A DNA stretch of 64,000 nucleotides from an uncultured Lachnospiraceae bacterium (GCA_947566645.1 CANOKL010000005.1:1-64000), one strand, 5' to 3'. Numbered from the stretch's first letter, positions 17,322-26,340 are shown. Notes: generated by a model from the letters alone, not told the origin. Made by a program: numbers and translations.

Positions 17322-17901
17322 TTAGCGTACCTCCCTTGAACGTGAATCTGTCATATTCTCTCTCAATAGCACCCTTAAAAGCATAATCAATCAGAATATT
17401 CCTCTCATGGATAACCGCACGCATGCCCCCTGTAAAATCCTCTTTACTTACATTCAGGCTCATACCTGTATGCTCCTCCAGGTACGCCTTCTTATCTTCA
17501 TCCGTCGGATTAATATAAAGGGTAATTGCCTCTCCATTCGCAAATTTTGCCGCTTTCTCTATATAAGAGACAAGAAGCCTTCTGTAGTCCTCTGTCTCCA
17601 TATATTCATGAAGACGCTCGTTCACTTCTTCAAACAACTGCTTTTTCAGATGCTTCTGTGTCTTTCCGAACTCGCGCTTCAGTTCCAGCTGCGCCTTAGA
17701 CGCTGCCATACTAAGCTGCTGCTTTGCGCTCGTAACCTCTGCCTTGATCCTTGTCTCGGACTGGCGGACCGCCTCCGCGCGGTGCTGCTCATTAATATTC
17801 TCCAGGGCCTTCCTGTGCTGCTCTATAATAGAATTTGCCTGCATCCGGGCCTCCAGCATGGCTGCATCCTTCAGATGATCCAACTTCTCTCGCTGCGTCA
17901 A
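17314..17901 (-). CDS. ntpE: V-type ATPase peripheral stalk subunit E (TTG start)
   Basis: This peripheral stalk subunit has a long N-terminal coiled coil (residues about 1-110, rich in Glu/Lys/Gln) and a globular C-terminal domain (EDYRRLLVSYIEKAAKF and later). I choose TTG at 17901. The resulting start, TQREKLDHLKDAAMLEAR, aligns with the usual subunit E N-terminus, and AGGAAGG lies just upstream. A frame open to 17967 would add 22 residues foreign to the family. It follows subunit F by about 90 bases. Confidence 0.88.
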   Translation of the reverse strand: MTQREKLDHLKDAAMLEARMQANSIIEQHRKALENINEQHRAEAVRQSETRIKAEVTSAKQQLSMAASKAQLELKREFGKTQKHLKKQLFEEVNERLHEYMETEDYRRLLVSYIEKAAKFANGEAITLYINPTDEDKKAYLEEHTGMSLNVSKEDFTGGMRAVIHERNILIDYAFKGAIEREYDRFTFKGGTLIG

Positions 17902-17989
17902 GCCTCTCACCTTCCTTTCATCCTTATATCCGGATCCTGTTCCCACAAAAACGCGCCCCACATGCACATTCCCGGGTCATGAATCACAA

Positions 17990-18298
17990 CTATAGTTTTA
18001 ATCCTATTGCCTCATTTACATAAGATGTGATAAAATCCTTCTTACGGCCGGTTCCGTGTCTGTCAGGAATCTCAATAAGGAGCGGCATCGTCCGCTCCAG
18101 CCTCGCCTCATCAATCAGATCCGGAAATTCACGTCCGAACTTCTCCGTCAGCAGAATAATCCCCACTGTCGAATCATTCATGGCATTTTCCAGGGCTTCC
18201 CGGAGCTCGTGGCGCTCGTGCACCACCACCCCGTCTACACCGGCAAGCCTCATCCCTGTCAGGGTATCGATATTATCACTGATCAGATACATCTTCAT
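17990..18298 (-). CDS. ntpG: V-type ATPase subunit F
   Basis: This small central-stalk subunit (102 residues) binds D and modulates ATP hydrolysis. The pattern KMYLISDNIDTLTGMRLAGVDG followed by STVGIILLTEKFGREF and a C-terminal RKDFITSYVNEAIG is typical. Gene naming differs between species (subunit F, NtpG in Enterococcus). It starts one base after the proteolipid gene stop. Confidence 0.93.
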   Translation of the reverse strand: MKMYLISDNIDTLTGMRLAGVDGVVVHERHELREALENAMNDSTVGIILLTEKFGREFPDLIDEARLERTMPLLIEIPDRHGTGRKKDFITSYVNEAIGLKL

Positions 18299-18299
18299 C

Positions 18300-18734
18300 T
18301 TATAATTTACCCAGGATCATGAAGGAGATGATCAGTCCGTACAGACACACACCTTCTGCAAGACCAACGAAGATCAGGGACTTACCAAGCACACTGGAAT
18401 CCTCACTGATTGCTCCAAGAGCCGCACTTGCTGCGCTTGCAACGGCAACACCGCCGCCCACACATGACATACCGGTTGACAGTGCAGCTGCAATATAGCC
18501 AAGTCCTGTTGCCATCCCTGCCGCCTTCTCTGCAGTATCAGCAGCCTGGACCGGATCACCTGCAAATAACATAATCGCCGCAATGGCAAATGACCCAAAA
18601 TAGAACAACACATTTGCACCAAGCGCCCTCTTATAACGCTTCTTATTCTTCTCGCCTATCAGATAGTAACCAAATGGAATGATAATTCCAAGCACCAACG
18701 CTGCAACCAATAATAATTTCACTGTTAAAGACAT
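18300..18734 (-). CDS. ntpK: V-type ATPase proteolipid subunit K
   Basis: This membrane rotor-ring protein has 144 residues and four hydrophobic helices, a fused pair of hairpins. The ion-binding carboxylate is the Glu in SLIFVGLAEGVCLYGLIISF near the C-terminus. The first hairpin appears to lack an equivalent acid. The third helix is unusually Gly/Ala/Ser-rich (GMSCVGGGVAVASAASAALG). Sodium versus proton preference is not decidable by eye. Confidence 0.95.
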   Translation of the reverse strand: MSLTVKLLLVAALVLGIIIPFGYYLIGEKNKKRYKRALGANVLFYFGSFAIAAIMLFAGDPVQAADTAEKAAGMATGLGYIAAALSTGMSCVGGGVAVASAASAALGAISEDSSVLGKSLIFVGLAEGVCLYGLIISFMILGKL

Positions 18735-18763
18735 GATAAAATTCCTCCTCGTAATTACTTAAT

Positions 18764-20692
18764 CTATTTAATCTGCTCATTAAATGGCTGGAACTCCCTT
18801 CCGCTTCCTTTATAGAAACGGCTGAACATCTCATAATATTCCAGACGGAGTACCTGGATTCCCACAACCAGACCCTCCAGCCCGCACACAAGAATATTTC
18901 CAAATACCATAATCACCCAGTTCGTATGCCCCTCAGGAACACCTGACAGCATCAGCACAACCTCCATCATCGCTGCATGGCTCACCGCAAAAGCGCCGAT
19001 TCTGACATATGAAAGTGTATTTGAAAAATAACTCAGCATGGTCTCGAACAATTCGAAAAATGCCTGTACAAGGAACATTCCCTTGCTTTCCTTCATCTTC
19101 TCCTTCTTCTTCCTGACAAGATTTCCAAGGGGTTCCTTAAAGACAAAGCACAGCACCGGACCTCCCAGGAAGAGAACCAGCAGGATATTTCCCGGAAGGG
19201 TATGACCTGTCATATACAGTACAATGGTAAGCACCAGAAAGCCGTAAAATACAAGTCCTGCCAGCCCATTGTGGGAAAACAGCATATTCTCCAGATCATG
19301 TGCCTTCGCCGCATTCAGTATATTGAACACCATCACCAGTAAGTTCAGCGCCATACCAAATGCAATTGCAATGACAAACACAGTATTCAGCTGCCCGATG
19401 AACGGAAGATTCGTCATCGCCTCCGCAGGTCTCAGCCACCGGGCCTCAATAATATCCTCAAATCCAAAGATACTGCCGAACATAAATCCAAAAAATGCCG
19501 AAAACACACCCGCAATTGAGATAATGCCTGCAAGGTTCACCTTTTTCGTCAGATACAGAAGTCCTCCAAACACAAAAAGGCAGAGTCCCTGTCCCACATC
19601 CCCGAACATAGCGCCAAAGATAAAGGTATACGTAAGCGCCACGAACATGGTCGGATCCAGCTCATTATGCGCCGGAAGCCCGTACATCTTAATGAACATC
19701 TCAAAAGGCTTGAAGAATTTCGGATTCTTAAGCTTAGTAGGCGGATTCCCGAAATACTTCTCCCGGTTCTCTTCCACCATAATAAACACTCTGCTGTCCT
19801 TCTCTGCTTCCTTTACAAATGCATCCACATCCTCTTCGCCCATCCAGCCGCACAGGATATAGGATTCCGAATCCTCTTCCTCAATCCTCGCCGCCTTCTT
19901 GCGGACATCAAAATTGGCGGACATCCTCTCCAGACGCTTTCTCGCACCAAGAAGCTCAGAGGCATGGCTGTTTACCAGATTCTCAATCTCCTGGTCAATC
20001 TCTTCAATCTTCCTCTGTGTATCCTCCACATCCTGAAGAAGGCTCCCACATGCAGCTTCTGGCGTTCCCATATACCCGCCTTCCAGCTGGATTCTCTCAA
20101 AATGAAGAGAATTAAATACCGAATCCACCTTACTTACATCCGCATTGGCAGCCACATAGCAGCCATAGACATAATTTTCGCTGCGCGTCCCCTCAAAGAA
20201 GAGCACATTCAGATCACCGAACAGATATTTTTCAAGACGCCTGTAGTAATCAATCCCAATCCTGCCGAACCGGATCTGCATATACTGGTACTTCAGAGCC
20301 TTGCCAATATCAAGCTCCAGGGGCCTGAAGGGCTCCAGCACACTGATACTCTCCTGAAGCTCCTCCTTCTTCTTTGTAAGAAGCTCCTTCTCCTCAAGCA
20401 GCTCAAGATACCTGTGATTCATATCGCGTATCAGGGTCAGTATCTCATCCTTCTTCACATTCAGATTCGCCCGGTACTCCTTATCCGGCAGAAGTCCCGC
20501 GAACTGCTCCGCCTTTGCAAGCGGATCCTTATACGGATTCACCTCTGCAAAGGGCAGGAGATTGTCAGTAGTCTTGAGCTCAGTAACTGCATTTTCAAGC
20601 TGCATCTCATACTTTGACAGATACACCTCGCATACACGGTCAATATCTGTCCTTGGACCGCTGATGCTAAGAAACTTCATCTTTACAATCAC
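18764..20692 (-). CDS. ntpI: V-type ATPase membrane subunit I (GTG start)
   Basis: This stator subunit holds the ion half-channels, with an N-terminal cytoplasmic coiled-coil half and about eight C-terminal membrane helices. The start GTG at 20692 overlaps the ntpC stop as GTGA, with AGGAGG 9 bases upstream. A frame open to 20752 is not needed. The family motifs PTKLKNPKFFKPFE, FGAMFGDVGQG and the final NTLSYVRIGAFAVSHA are visible. Its 642 residues are normal. Confidence 0.94.
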   Translation of the reverse strand: MIVKMKFLSISGPRTDIDRVCEVYLSKYEMQLENAVTELKTTDNLLPFAEVNPYKDPLAKAEQFAGLLPDKEYRANLNVKKDEILTLIRDMNHRYLELLEEKELLTKKKEELQESISVLEPFRPLELDIGKALKYQYMQIRFGRIGIDYYRRLEKYLFGDLNVLFFEGTRSENYVYGCYVAANADVSKVDSVFNSLHFERIQLEGGYMGTPEAACGSLLQDVEDTQRKIEEIDQEIENLVNSHASELLGARKRLERMSANFDVRKKAARIEEEDSESYILCGWMGEEDVDAFVKEAEKDSRVFIMVEENREKYFGNPPTKLKNPKFFKPFEMFIKMYGLPAHNELDPTMFVALTYTFIFGAMFGDVGQGLCLFVFGGLLYLTKKVNLAGIISIAGVFSAFFGFMFGSIFGFEDIIEARWLRPAEAMTNLPFIGQLNTVFVIAIAFGMALNLLVMVFNILNAAKAHDLENMLFSHNGLAGLVFYGFLVLTIVLYMTGHTLPGNILLVLFLGGPVLCFVFKEPLGNLVRKKKEKMKESKGMFLVQAFFELFETMLSYFSNTLSYVRIGAFAVSHAAMMEVVLMLSGVPEGHTNWVIMVFGNILVCGLEGLVVGIQVLRLEYYEMFSRFYKGSGREFQPFNEQIK

Positions 20693-21735
20693 TTTACAAC
20701 ACCTCCTAAGTATCCTAACGTATCTCCCCTTGACAAGCCATACCGGATACATTCAAGGGCTGTTGTTAGTTTATCTATCTCATCTTCCTTTAAGAACAAA
20801 TATGCATTAATCGTGGCAATCGAATACGGATCTCTCCGCCTGTCCGTCACATACAGATGCTTCAGGATATCCTTATACCTCCGCTCAATCGTGCCGGAAT
20901 CTGCAATCTCATAACGTTTCGCATAATACGTCTGCGCCACCTTATGTTCAAATTCCTCCACCGTCGGTGTATCCACCAATGTCTTAAACTCATCTACCCT
21001 GATTCTGTAATGATACGGAATCGTAAGCGCATAAATATCCGGCGCCAGCATATGATAGTACTTCTTCGCCCGGTAGACCCACTGCAGATTCAGAAGATCA
21101 ATCTTCGTCCCAAAATCCTTAAGGAACATCTCCTTTTCCTGTCCTGTAAGAAGCTTTCTCTCCTTGCGCCACATGACAGAAAAGTAATAAAGATCCAGCG
21201 CCAGGTCATAATCAAACAGCGTTGCCTCCTCTGAATCCCTGATCCTCGAGAGAGCCCCGTAATATTCTGTACCCCGCAGATTATCCACCAGTTCATTAAT
21301 ATTGGCAGATGTTATCAGCCTGTCAATGGAAATATCTGAATATCTGTCAAAAAAGCGTTTTTTATACTCCAGGTCAAAAGGCGCCGCATAATGATTAAAC
21401 ACAATCCTCAGACAGTAATTAATCAGATCCACCTCATACCGCTTCCAGTAAAGTCTCAGAAACTTCTTCTGCCTGATCCCCGCAAACCGGAAAATTCTCG
21501 AATAATCATCAAACAACGACTGATAAAGAACCTTTTCCACACTCCCCCTGTGATACAGGGAGTCATCCATCTCGCCAAGATATTCCGCATACCCGGGCCT
21601 GCCCTTAAGATACTCAATCGCCTCCGGGACACTCTTACAGCTGGCAATGTCCTCGAAGTCCTTCTGCGTCAGAAGCTTAGACTGCATCGCCCGGATCTTC
21701 GTGACAATCCCACTATACAACATAAGGTTTCCCAT
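20689..21735 (-). CDS. ntpC: V-type ATPase subunit C
   Basis: Subunit C (d-type) is the funnel that joins the central stalk to the proteolipid ring. The all-helical 348-residue protein has three similar repeats, with Tyr/Arg-rich segments such as FLRLYWKRYEVDLINYCLRI and LNLQWVYRAKKYYHM. It starts 3 bases after the small H-type subunit and overlaps ntpI by 4 bases. Confidence 0.93.
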   Translation of the reverse strand: MGNLMLYSGIVTKIRAMQSKLLTQKDFEDIASCKSVPEAIEYLKGRPGYAEYLGEMDDSLYHRGSVEKVLYQSLFDDYSRIFRFAGIRQKKFLRLYWKRYEVDLINYCLRIVFNHYAAPFDLEYKKRFFDRYSDISIDRLITSANINELVDNLRGTEYYGALSRIRDSEEATLFDYDLALDLYYFSVMWRKERKLLTGQEKEMFLKDFGTKIDLLNLQWVYRAKKYYHMLAPDIYALTIPYHYRIRVDEFKTLVDTPTVEEFEHKVAQTYYAKRYEIADSGTIERRYKDILKHLYVTDRRRDPYSIATINAYLFLKEDEIDKLTTALECIRYGLSRGDTLGYLGGVVK

Positions 21736-21738
21736 ATC

Positions 21739-22050
21739 CTACACCTCTAAAATATTTTTTAAGATCTCCCCGGCATATGCCGCATGGTGCTCCTCGTAGT
21801 CTTTCTTAAGTTCCTCTATTACCGAGTGATTCTTCTCCTTCTGCTCCTCAATCAGAGCATTCATTTTTTTCTCATACCCCTCCCGGATCTCAGAAATCCT
21901 CTGCCGGGTCTCTTCCTCCGTCACACGGTCAAACTCATCCCGGGCTTCCTGGAGCTCACTCGCAATCTCAGCCTTCTGCTCATGAGCATGCTTCACAATC
22001 GCTTCTGCCGTCTCCTCAATCTCAGCCAGCTTCCCAATAACAGATTCCAT
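21739..22050 (-). CDS. V-type ATPase peripheral stalk subunit G/H-like
   Basis: A 103-residue, highly charged coiled coil opens the operon. It begins MESVIGKLAEIEETAEAIVK and continues with Glu/Lys heptads. Its size, charge and position fit the G/H stalk subunit that pairs with E. The RBS is GGAGG 7 bases before the ATG. A possible promoter (TTGGAC, 16 bases, TATATT) is directly upstream but not strong. Confidence 0.85.
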   Translation of the reverse strand: MESVIGKLAEIEETAEAIVKHAHEQKAEIASELQEARDEFDRVTEEETRQRISEIREGYEKKMNALIEEQKEKNHSVIEELKKDYEEHHAAYAGEILKNILEV

Positions 22051-22420
22051 ATGCCGCCTCCATTCCTATCCAATATAGTATAAATCCATAACGGTCCAAT
22101 ACCCTCAAGGTTATATAAGACCAGTCACTATAATAATACTACTTTTCCCTAAAAAAACCATAGTAAAAATCGACAAAAAAATAACAAGTCCTCACCCAAA
22201 AATACAGGAAAATCACGGGGCAAGTTTTGCTGCGCAAATTGTTATTGCATTGTTTGTAATGACTGTGATAGAATAAATAAACTCATATTTTCCAGAGTTC
22301 TATTGTTTTGGAATACCTGTTTCCATTACATCTAAAACAGATTCATGCATGGCTGCCCTCCCTGCCTTTTCAGAAAAAGATTAGTAGTTGAGGTAGCCGC
22401 CAGAAAAGGAGCAAATCATT
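22051..22420. other. divergent intergenic region between the V-ATPase operon and trmB
   Basis: This AT-rich stretch must hold promoters for both directions. Candidates are weak: TTGGAC/TATATT for the ATPase operon, and TTGCAT, 18 bases, TAGAAT for trmB near 22245-22275. AGGAG lies 9 bases before the trmB ATG. No ORF or RNA fold was recognised. Confidence 0.4.
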
Positions 22421-23227
22421 ATGAGACTAAGAAATATTCCCCGGGCAGAAGGAGTTATAGAGACCAGCCCATATGTTATAAAAAACGAGACCGCCTGCCG
22501 GGGAAAGTGGAACGAGATCATCTTCAAGAACTCCCAGCCCATTCACATTGAAATCGGCATGGGAAAGGGGCAGTTTCTCCTGACTCTTGCAAAACACAGT
22601 CCGGATATAAACTACATTGGCATTGAGCGATACTCAAGTGTGCTGCTGCGTGCCGTAGAAAAACTAGAATCACCCACCACACCCCAAAACAGCCGTCCTG
22701 TCACAGATCCTCCCGTCACGGCACAAACATTAAACGCCATATCTCAAAACAGCCGCCCCGTCACAGACCCTCCCGTCACGGCACAAACTGGCATCCCTGC
22801 CTCAGACACACACACGAGTAGCCGCACCCCTGCCCCAGACAATCTCCGCTTCATCTGCATGGATGCAGCAGACATTGAGAAAGTCTTTGCCCCCGGCGAA
22901 GTCTCTCGCATCTACCTGAACTTTTCAGACCCATGGCCGAAAGCAAGACACGCAAGAAGGCGTCTGACATCACCAGAATATCTGGCACGCTACAGCCATA
23001 TTCTGAAAAGCAACGGACAGCTGGAATTCAAAACCGACAACCAGAACCTCTTCACTTACTCCGAAGAGACTCTGAAGTCTTCCGGCACCTGGACCATCAC
23101 CGCCCTCACACGCGACTTACAAAACACCCCCTCCATGAGCATCGGAAACACCATGACCGAATACGAGGAAAAATTCTCCTCCCTTGGCAACCCCATCTGC
23201 AAACTAATTGCTAATATCAGTACCTAA
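22421..23227 (+). CDS. trmB: tRNA (guanine-N7)-methyltransferase with a repetitive insertion
   Basis: TrmB methylates G46 of tRNA using S-adenosylmethionine. The SAM-binding EIGMGKGQF (44-52), the IGIERY segment (67-71) and the C-terminal NFSDPWPKARHARRR (167-181) are diagnostic. The protein has 268 residues, about 50 more than usual. The excess is a Pro/Thr/Ser-rich insert (about 84-140) with two copies of a 20-residue unit starting QNSRPVTDPPVTAQT. The insert lies between the Rossmann strand carrying IERY and the next conserved strand (NLRFICMDA), probably as a surface loop. The enzyme should still fold. Confidence 0.93.
   Translation: MRLRNIPRAEGVIETSPYVIKNETACRGKWNEIIFKNSQPIHIEIGMGKGQFLLTLAKHSPDINYIGIERYSSVLLRAVEKLESPTTPQNSRPVTDPPVTAQTLNAISQNSRPVTDPPVTAQTGIPASDTHTSSRTPAPDNLRFICMDAADIEKVFAPGEVSRIYLNFSDPWPKARHARRRLTSPEYLARYSHILKSNGQLEFKTDNQNLFTYSEETLKSSGTWTITALTRDLQNTPSMSIGNTMTEYEEKFSSLGNPICKLIANIST
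22685..22788 (+). repeat. 60-base tandem duplication inside trmB
   Basis: Units of 44 near-identical bases occur at 22685-22728 and 22745-22788, a 60-base (20-codon) period that preserves the frame. Differences are few. Confidence 0.9.
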
Positions 23228-23282
23228 CCTTTTCAACATTGCATCATATTATAATAAGAAGAAAGACATTTCAGGAGTCGCA

Positions 23283-23441
23283 ATGGGGAAAAAATACCTA
23301 AAAACATTAAAATACAAATTATGTACATTCACCTACTGCCGGAGAGCTAAGTCCAGATGCGGACAGCTCTCCCAATTCCGAAAAAGTTTCTGCGAAGTAT
23401 ACAACATTCTAAACCCCGGCGCAGACTGCCGGAAACAGTAA
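23283..23441 (+). CDS. small basic protein with five cysteines
   Basis: This 52-residue protein starts at ATG 23283 behind AGGAG (5-base spacing) and is rich in Lys/Arg, with five Cys spread along it (LKYKLC, FTYC, KSRC, KSFC, GADC). I recognise no family. A longer open frame reaches upstream into trmB but lacks an RBS. The arrangement of Cys could bind metal. It lies between trmB and the thioredoxin-like gene on the same strand. Confidence 0.5.
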   Translation: MGKKYLKTLKYKLCTFTYCRRAKSRCGQLSQFRKSFCEVYNILNPGADCRKQ

Positions 23442-23523
23442 CTGTCCAAAGGAAACTGCTGCGTAGTCACGTTCAGAGTCCCTTTACAGCTACCATAAAT
23501 AAAACAAAGAAAGGTTGATAACT

Positions 23524-23850
23524 ATGCTACATCTAACAGCCAGAAACTTCGAATCTGAGACCACACATACACATCTCCCAGTCGTCATCATGTTCTACGC
23601 CAACTGGTGCGGAAAATGCGCAATGATGAAGCCTGTTTTCGAAGATATAGAGAAAAAATATCTGGGAAAAATAAAATTCTTCGAAGTAGAGATCGACGAA
23701 TCCCCTGACCTTGCCGCACGCTACGATGCCGGCATCGTCCCCACCTTCCTGCTCCTAAAAAACAAAACACCAATAGCCACCCTGCAAGGCCTCATCCCCC
23801 AGCCCACCCTTGACCAGAGAATCCAGAAACTCCTCCTTGCACCCCACTAA
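23524..23850 (+). CDS. thioredoxin-family protein
   Basis: The 108-residue single-domain thioredoxin fold has active site WCGKC (28-32), FYANWCGKC context and the cis-Pro segment GIVPTFLLL. CGKC rather than CGPC suggests a variant thioredoxin with altered redox potential. The ATG at 23524 has GAAAGG 9 bases upstream; a TTG three codons earlier is less likely. It is convergent with glgB across inverted-repeat element B. Confidence 0.88.
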   Translation: MLHLTARNFESETTHTHLPVVIMFYANWCGKCAMMKPVFEDIEKKYLGKIKFFEVEIDESPDLAARYDAGIVPTFLLLKNKTPIATLQGLIPQPTLDQRIQKLLLAPH

Positions 23851-23962
23851 TATCAGATCGTGGGGGAGAACAGTTCAGAGAATAGCCATATTTATACTGT
23901 TTCCATGAATGATGAACAGGAATGGCACACTCACAGGAAACATCCCAGCCACCCACAACACA

Positions 23963-24326
23963 GGCACTGGGCGGGCATCCTCCCGGGGACGCATCCGGCA
24001 GGCGGCTTTGGGCGGGGCGGCCCGGCATATCAGGTGGGATTCTTCCGCATTGGAAGCTGCGGCAACAAGTCATTGATGAAAAAGAGGCGAAAAACAGGAC
24101 CACACATTGTACCACAAGTACAATGTGTGAGGATAGGCTGAGGGGAGAACTCATAAAGAGTTCTCCCCGAATCTATCCGATGTCCTGTTTTTCGCCTCTT
24201 TTGAATCTAGGACTTGTCCGCAAGCTTCCACAGCGGAAGAATCCCACCTGATATGCCGGAAAGCCGTCCCGACCAAAGCTGCCTGCCGGATGCCGTCCCC
24301 GGGAGGGTGCCTGCCCGGTGCCGTCC
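23963..24326 (+). ncRNA. large inverted-repeat element B with a three-way-junction core
   Basis: Arms of about 135 bases (23963-24100 and 24182-24326) are imperfect complements (roughly five in six positions by eye), including ATATCAGGTGGGATTCTTCC. The core at 24094-24188 matches that of element A. A 7-bp closing stem ACAGGAC/GTCCTGT encloses a 12-bp hairpin with loop CACAA (24101-24129), one A, and a hairpin (24131-24178) with lower stem GGATAG/CTATCC, a GCTGA/GAAT internal loop and GGGGAGAA. It fills the space between convergent genes and ends 6 bases from the glgB stop. Confidence 0.6.
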
Positions 24327-24331
24327 TCCCT

Positions 24332-26239
24332 CTAAAACTCGAAGACTGCCACTCCATATGGCGGCATTTTATACGCAAAGGAAAACGGCCTTCCATCGCA
24401 CTCTTTCTTCTGCGCCCGGTACACCACTGGTCTTTCCTTCCCAGTTCCGCCATATCTTACATCATCACTATTGAGGATCAGCTTGTACTGCTTTTTCCTC
24501 GGAACTCCGACCCTGTAATCAGCCCACTCCATAGGTGTAAAATTAATCACAAACAAAAGGTTCTTCTTTTTATCCTTCGAGTGTCTCATAAAACTATAGA
24601 TACTCCTGTACCCATCATCCGCATTAATCCACTCAAAGCCATCACAAGACTGATCCAGCTCATAAAAAGCCTTCTTCTTTTTATACATATGAAGAAGATC
24701 CTTCATCCAGTTCTGAATCGCCTGATGCTCTGGCTCAGCAAGCAGATACCAGTCAAGCTCCCGCTCCTCGCTCCACTCACGAAGCTGGGCAAACTCCTGT
24801 CCCATAAAGAGCAGCTTCTTCCCTGCATGTCCCATCATAAAAGCATATCCTGCCTTAAGGTTCGCATACTTATCAAACCCAAGTCCCGGCATCTTGTTAA
24901 GCATAGAACATTTCAGATGCACCACTTCGTCATGAGACAGCACAAGAACATAATTCTCACTGTATGCATAACTCATGGCAAATGTCATGGCATTATGGTT
25001 GTCCTTCCTGAAATACGGATCAAGCTTCATATACTCGGTAAAATCATGCATCCATCCCATATTCCACTTCAGGCTGAAGCCCAGTCCATTATCTTCAACA
25101 TCTCCTGTAATCTTCGGCCATGCCGTGGACTCCTCCGCAATCATCATGGCCCCTGGATTCCTCCCTAACAGAACCGAATTCAGATGCTTGAAGAAGTCAA
25201 CTGCCTCCAGATTCTCATTGCCTCCATATTTATTTGCGACCCACTGTCCGTCCTGTTTCCCATAGTCAAGATAAAGCATAGAGGCCACAGCATCCACACG
25301 AAGGCCGTCTACATGGAAATGCTCCACCCAGAACAGTGCATTGGAAATCAAGAAGTTGCGCACTTCATTTTTCCCCAGGTCAAAAATCTTTGTCCCCCAG
25401 TCAGGATGCTCGCCCTTCCTTGGATCCGCATATTCAAACGTAGGCGTACCGTCAAAGTCTGCCAGTCCATGTGCATCCCTCGGAAAATGTGCCGGAACCC
25501 AGTCAAGGATAACGCCAATCTTATTCTGATGCAGGTAGTTTACCATCCAGGCAAAATCCTCCGGCGTTCCGTACCGGCTCGTCGGTGCATAGTACCCTGT
25601 AACCTGATACCCCCACGAACCATCAAAGGGATGCTCTGCAATCCCCATGATCTCTACATGGGTATACCCCATCTCCTTCACATAAGCAGCAATCTCCCGG
25701 GCAAACTCCCGGTAAGTATAATATCCCTCATCCTCCCGTCCCGGATGCCTCTTCCAGGAACCAATGTGTACCTCATAGATTGAGATCGGCTCCTCCGTGC
25801 AGACCCACGACTTTCTCTTATCCAGCCATGCCTTATCCGTCCACTTCAGGTTCTCAATGTCAACAACCTTGGATGCCGTTCCCGGACGAAGCTCCGCGTG
25901 ATTGGCAAACGGATCCGCCTTAAAGATAAACTGCCCCGAAAAAGTCTCTATGCAGTACTTATACATCGAGTACTTTTTAACGCCCGGGATAAAGCAGGTA
26001 TAGATTCCAATATTCTCCTCCCGTTCCATTGGATTCGCACGCATATCCCACTCATTAAATTCTCCCACAACCGAGACAGATCTTGCATTCGGCGCCCATA
26101 CTGCAAAATAAACGCCCTCTGTCTTTCCATTCTTAACCATATGAGAGCCTAATTTCTTATAGATCTCATAATGATTTCCCTGACCGAATAAATATCCGTC
26201 CAGCTCTCCGATTTCAAATGCCTTTTTCTTTTTTTCCAT
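24332..26239 (-). CDS. glgB: 1,4-alpha-glucan branching enzyme
   Basis: This enzyme introduces alpha-1,6 branches in glycogen. The 635-residue protein has an N-terminal CBM48-like domain (YFAVWAPNARSVSVVGEFNEWD) and a GH13 barrel. The barrel shows the nucleophile Asp in VDGLRVDAVASMLYLDY, the acid Glu in MMIAEESTAWP and the LSHDEVVHLK motif, followed by a C-terminal beta domain. No other glycogen genes are in the window. It is convergent with the thioredoxin-like gene. Confidence 0.96.
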   Translation of the reverse strand: MEKKKKAFEIGELDGYLFGQGNHYEIYKKLGSHMVKNGKTEGVYFAVWAPNARSVSVVGEFNEWDMRANPMEREENIGIYTCFIPGVKKYSMYKYCIETFSGQFIFKADPFANHAELRPGTASKVVDIENLKWTDKAWLDKRKSWVCTEEPISIYEVHIGSWKRHPGREDEGYYTYREFAREIAAYVKEMGYTHVEIMGIAEHPFDGSWGYQVTGYYAPTSRYGTPEDFAWMVNYLHQNKIGVILDWVPAHFPRDAHGLADFDGTPTFEYADPRKGEHPDWGTKIFDLGKNEVRNFLISNALFWVEHFHVDGLRVDAVASMLYLDYGKQDGQWVANKYGGNENLEAVDFFKHLNSVLLGRNPGAMMIAEESTAWPKITGDVEDNGLGFSLKWNMGWMHDFTEYMKLDPYFRKDNHNAMTFAMSYAYSENYVLVLSHDEVVHLKCSMLNKMPGLGFDKYANLKAGYAFMMGHAGKKLLFMGQEFAQLREWSEERELDWYLLAEPEHQAIQNWMKDLLHMYKKKKAFYELDQSCDGFEWINADDGYRSIYSFMRHSKDKKKNLLFVINFTPMEWADYRVGVPRKKQYKLILNSDDVRYGGTGKERPVVYRAQKKECDGRPFSFAYKMPPYGVAVFEF

Positions 26240-26273
26240 TTCGTCGTTCCCCTTGTACTACAGTATAATATAT

Positions 26274-26300
26274 GTAACTGTTCCATATTCTCACAGTTAC
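26274..26300. repeat. GTAACTGT/ACAGTTAC palindrome upstream of glgB
   Basis: An 8-bp perfect stem, GTAACTGT/ACAGTTAC, with an 11-base loop lies 35 bases upstream of the glgB start. It belongs to the scattered GTAAC-ended family. Confidence 0.7.
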
Positions 26301-26340
26301 ATGCAAAAATCTATTACTTCTATTATACTTTACAAAAGGA

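Noticed and set aside
17990..18005. AACTATAGTT near the start of the subunit E/F junction, like the XRE operator sites
   Set aside because: It is a single copy at the end of a coding sequence with no promoter nearby; probably chance.
23860..24453. ORFs of 90-120 residues on both strands across inverted-repeat element B
   Set aside because: They arise from the self-complementary arms; there is no RBS and no protein-like composition.
24290..25168. 292-residue ORF antisense to glgB
   Set aside because: It lies entirely in the shadow of the strongly supported glgB and element B, with no family features.
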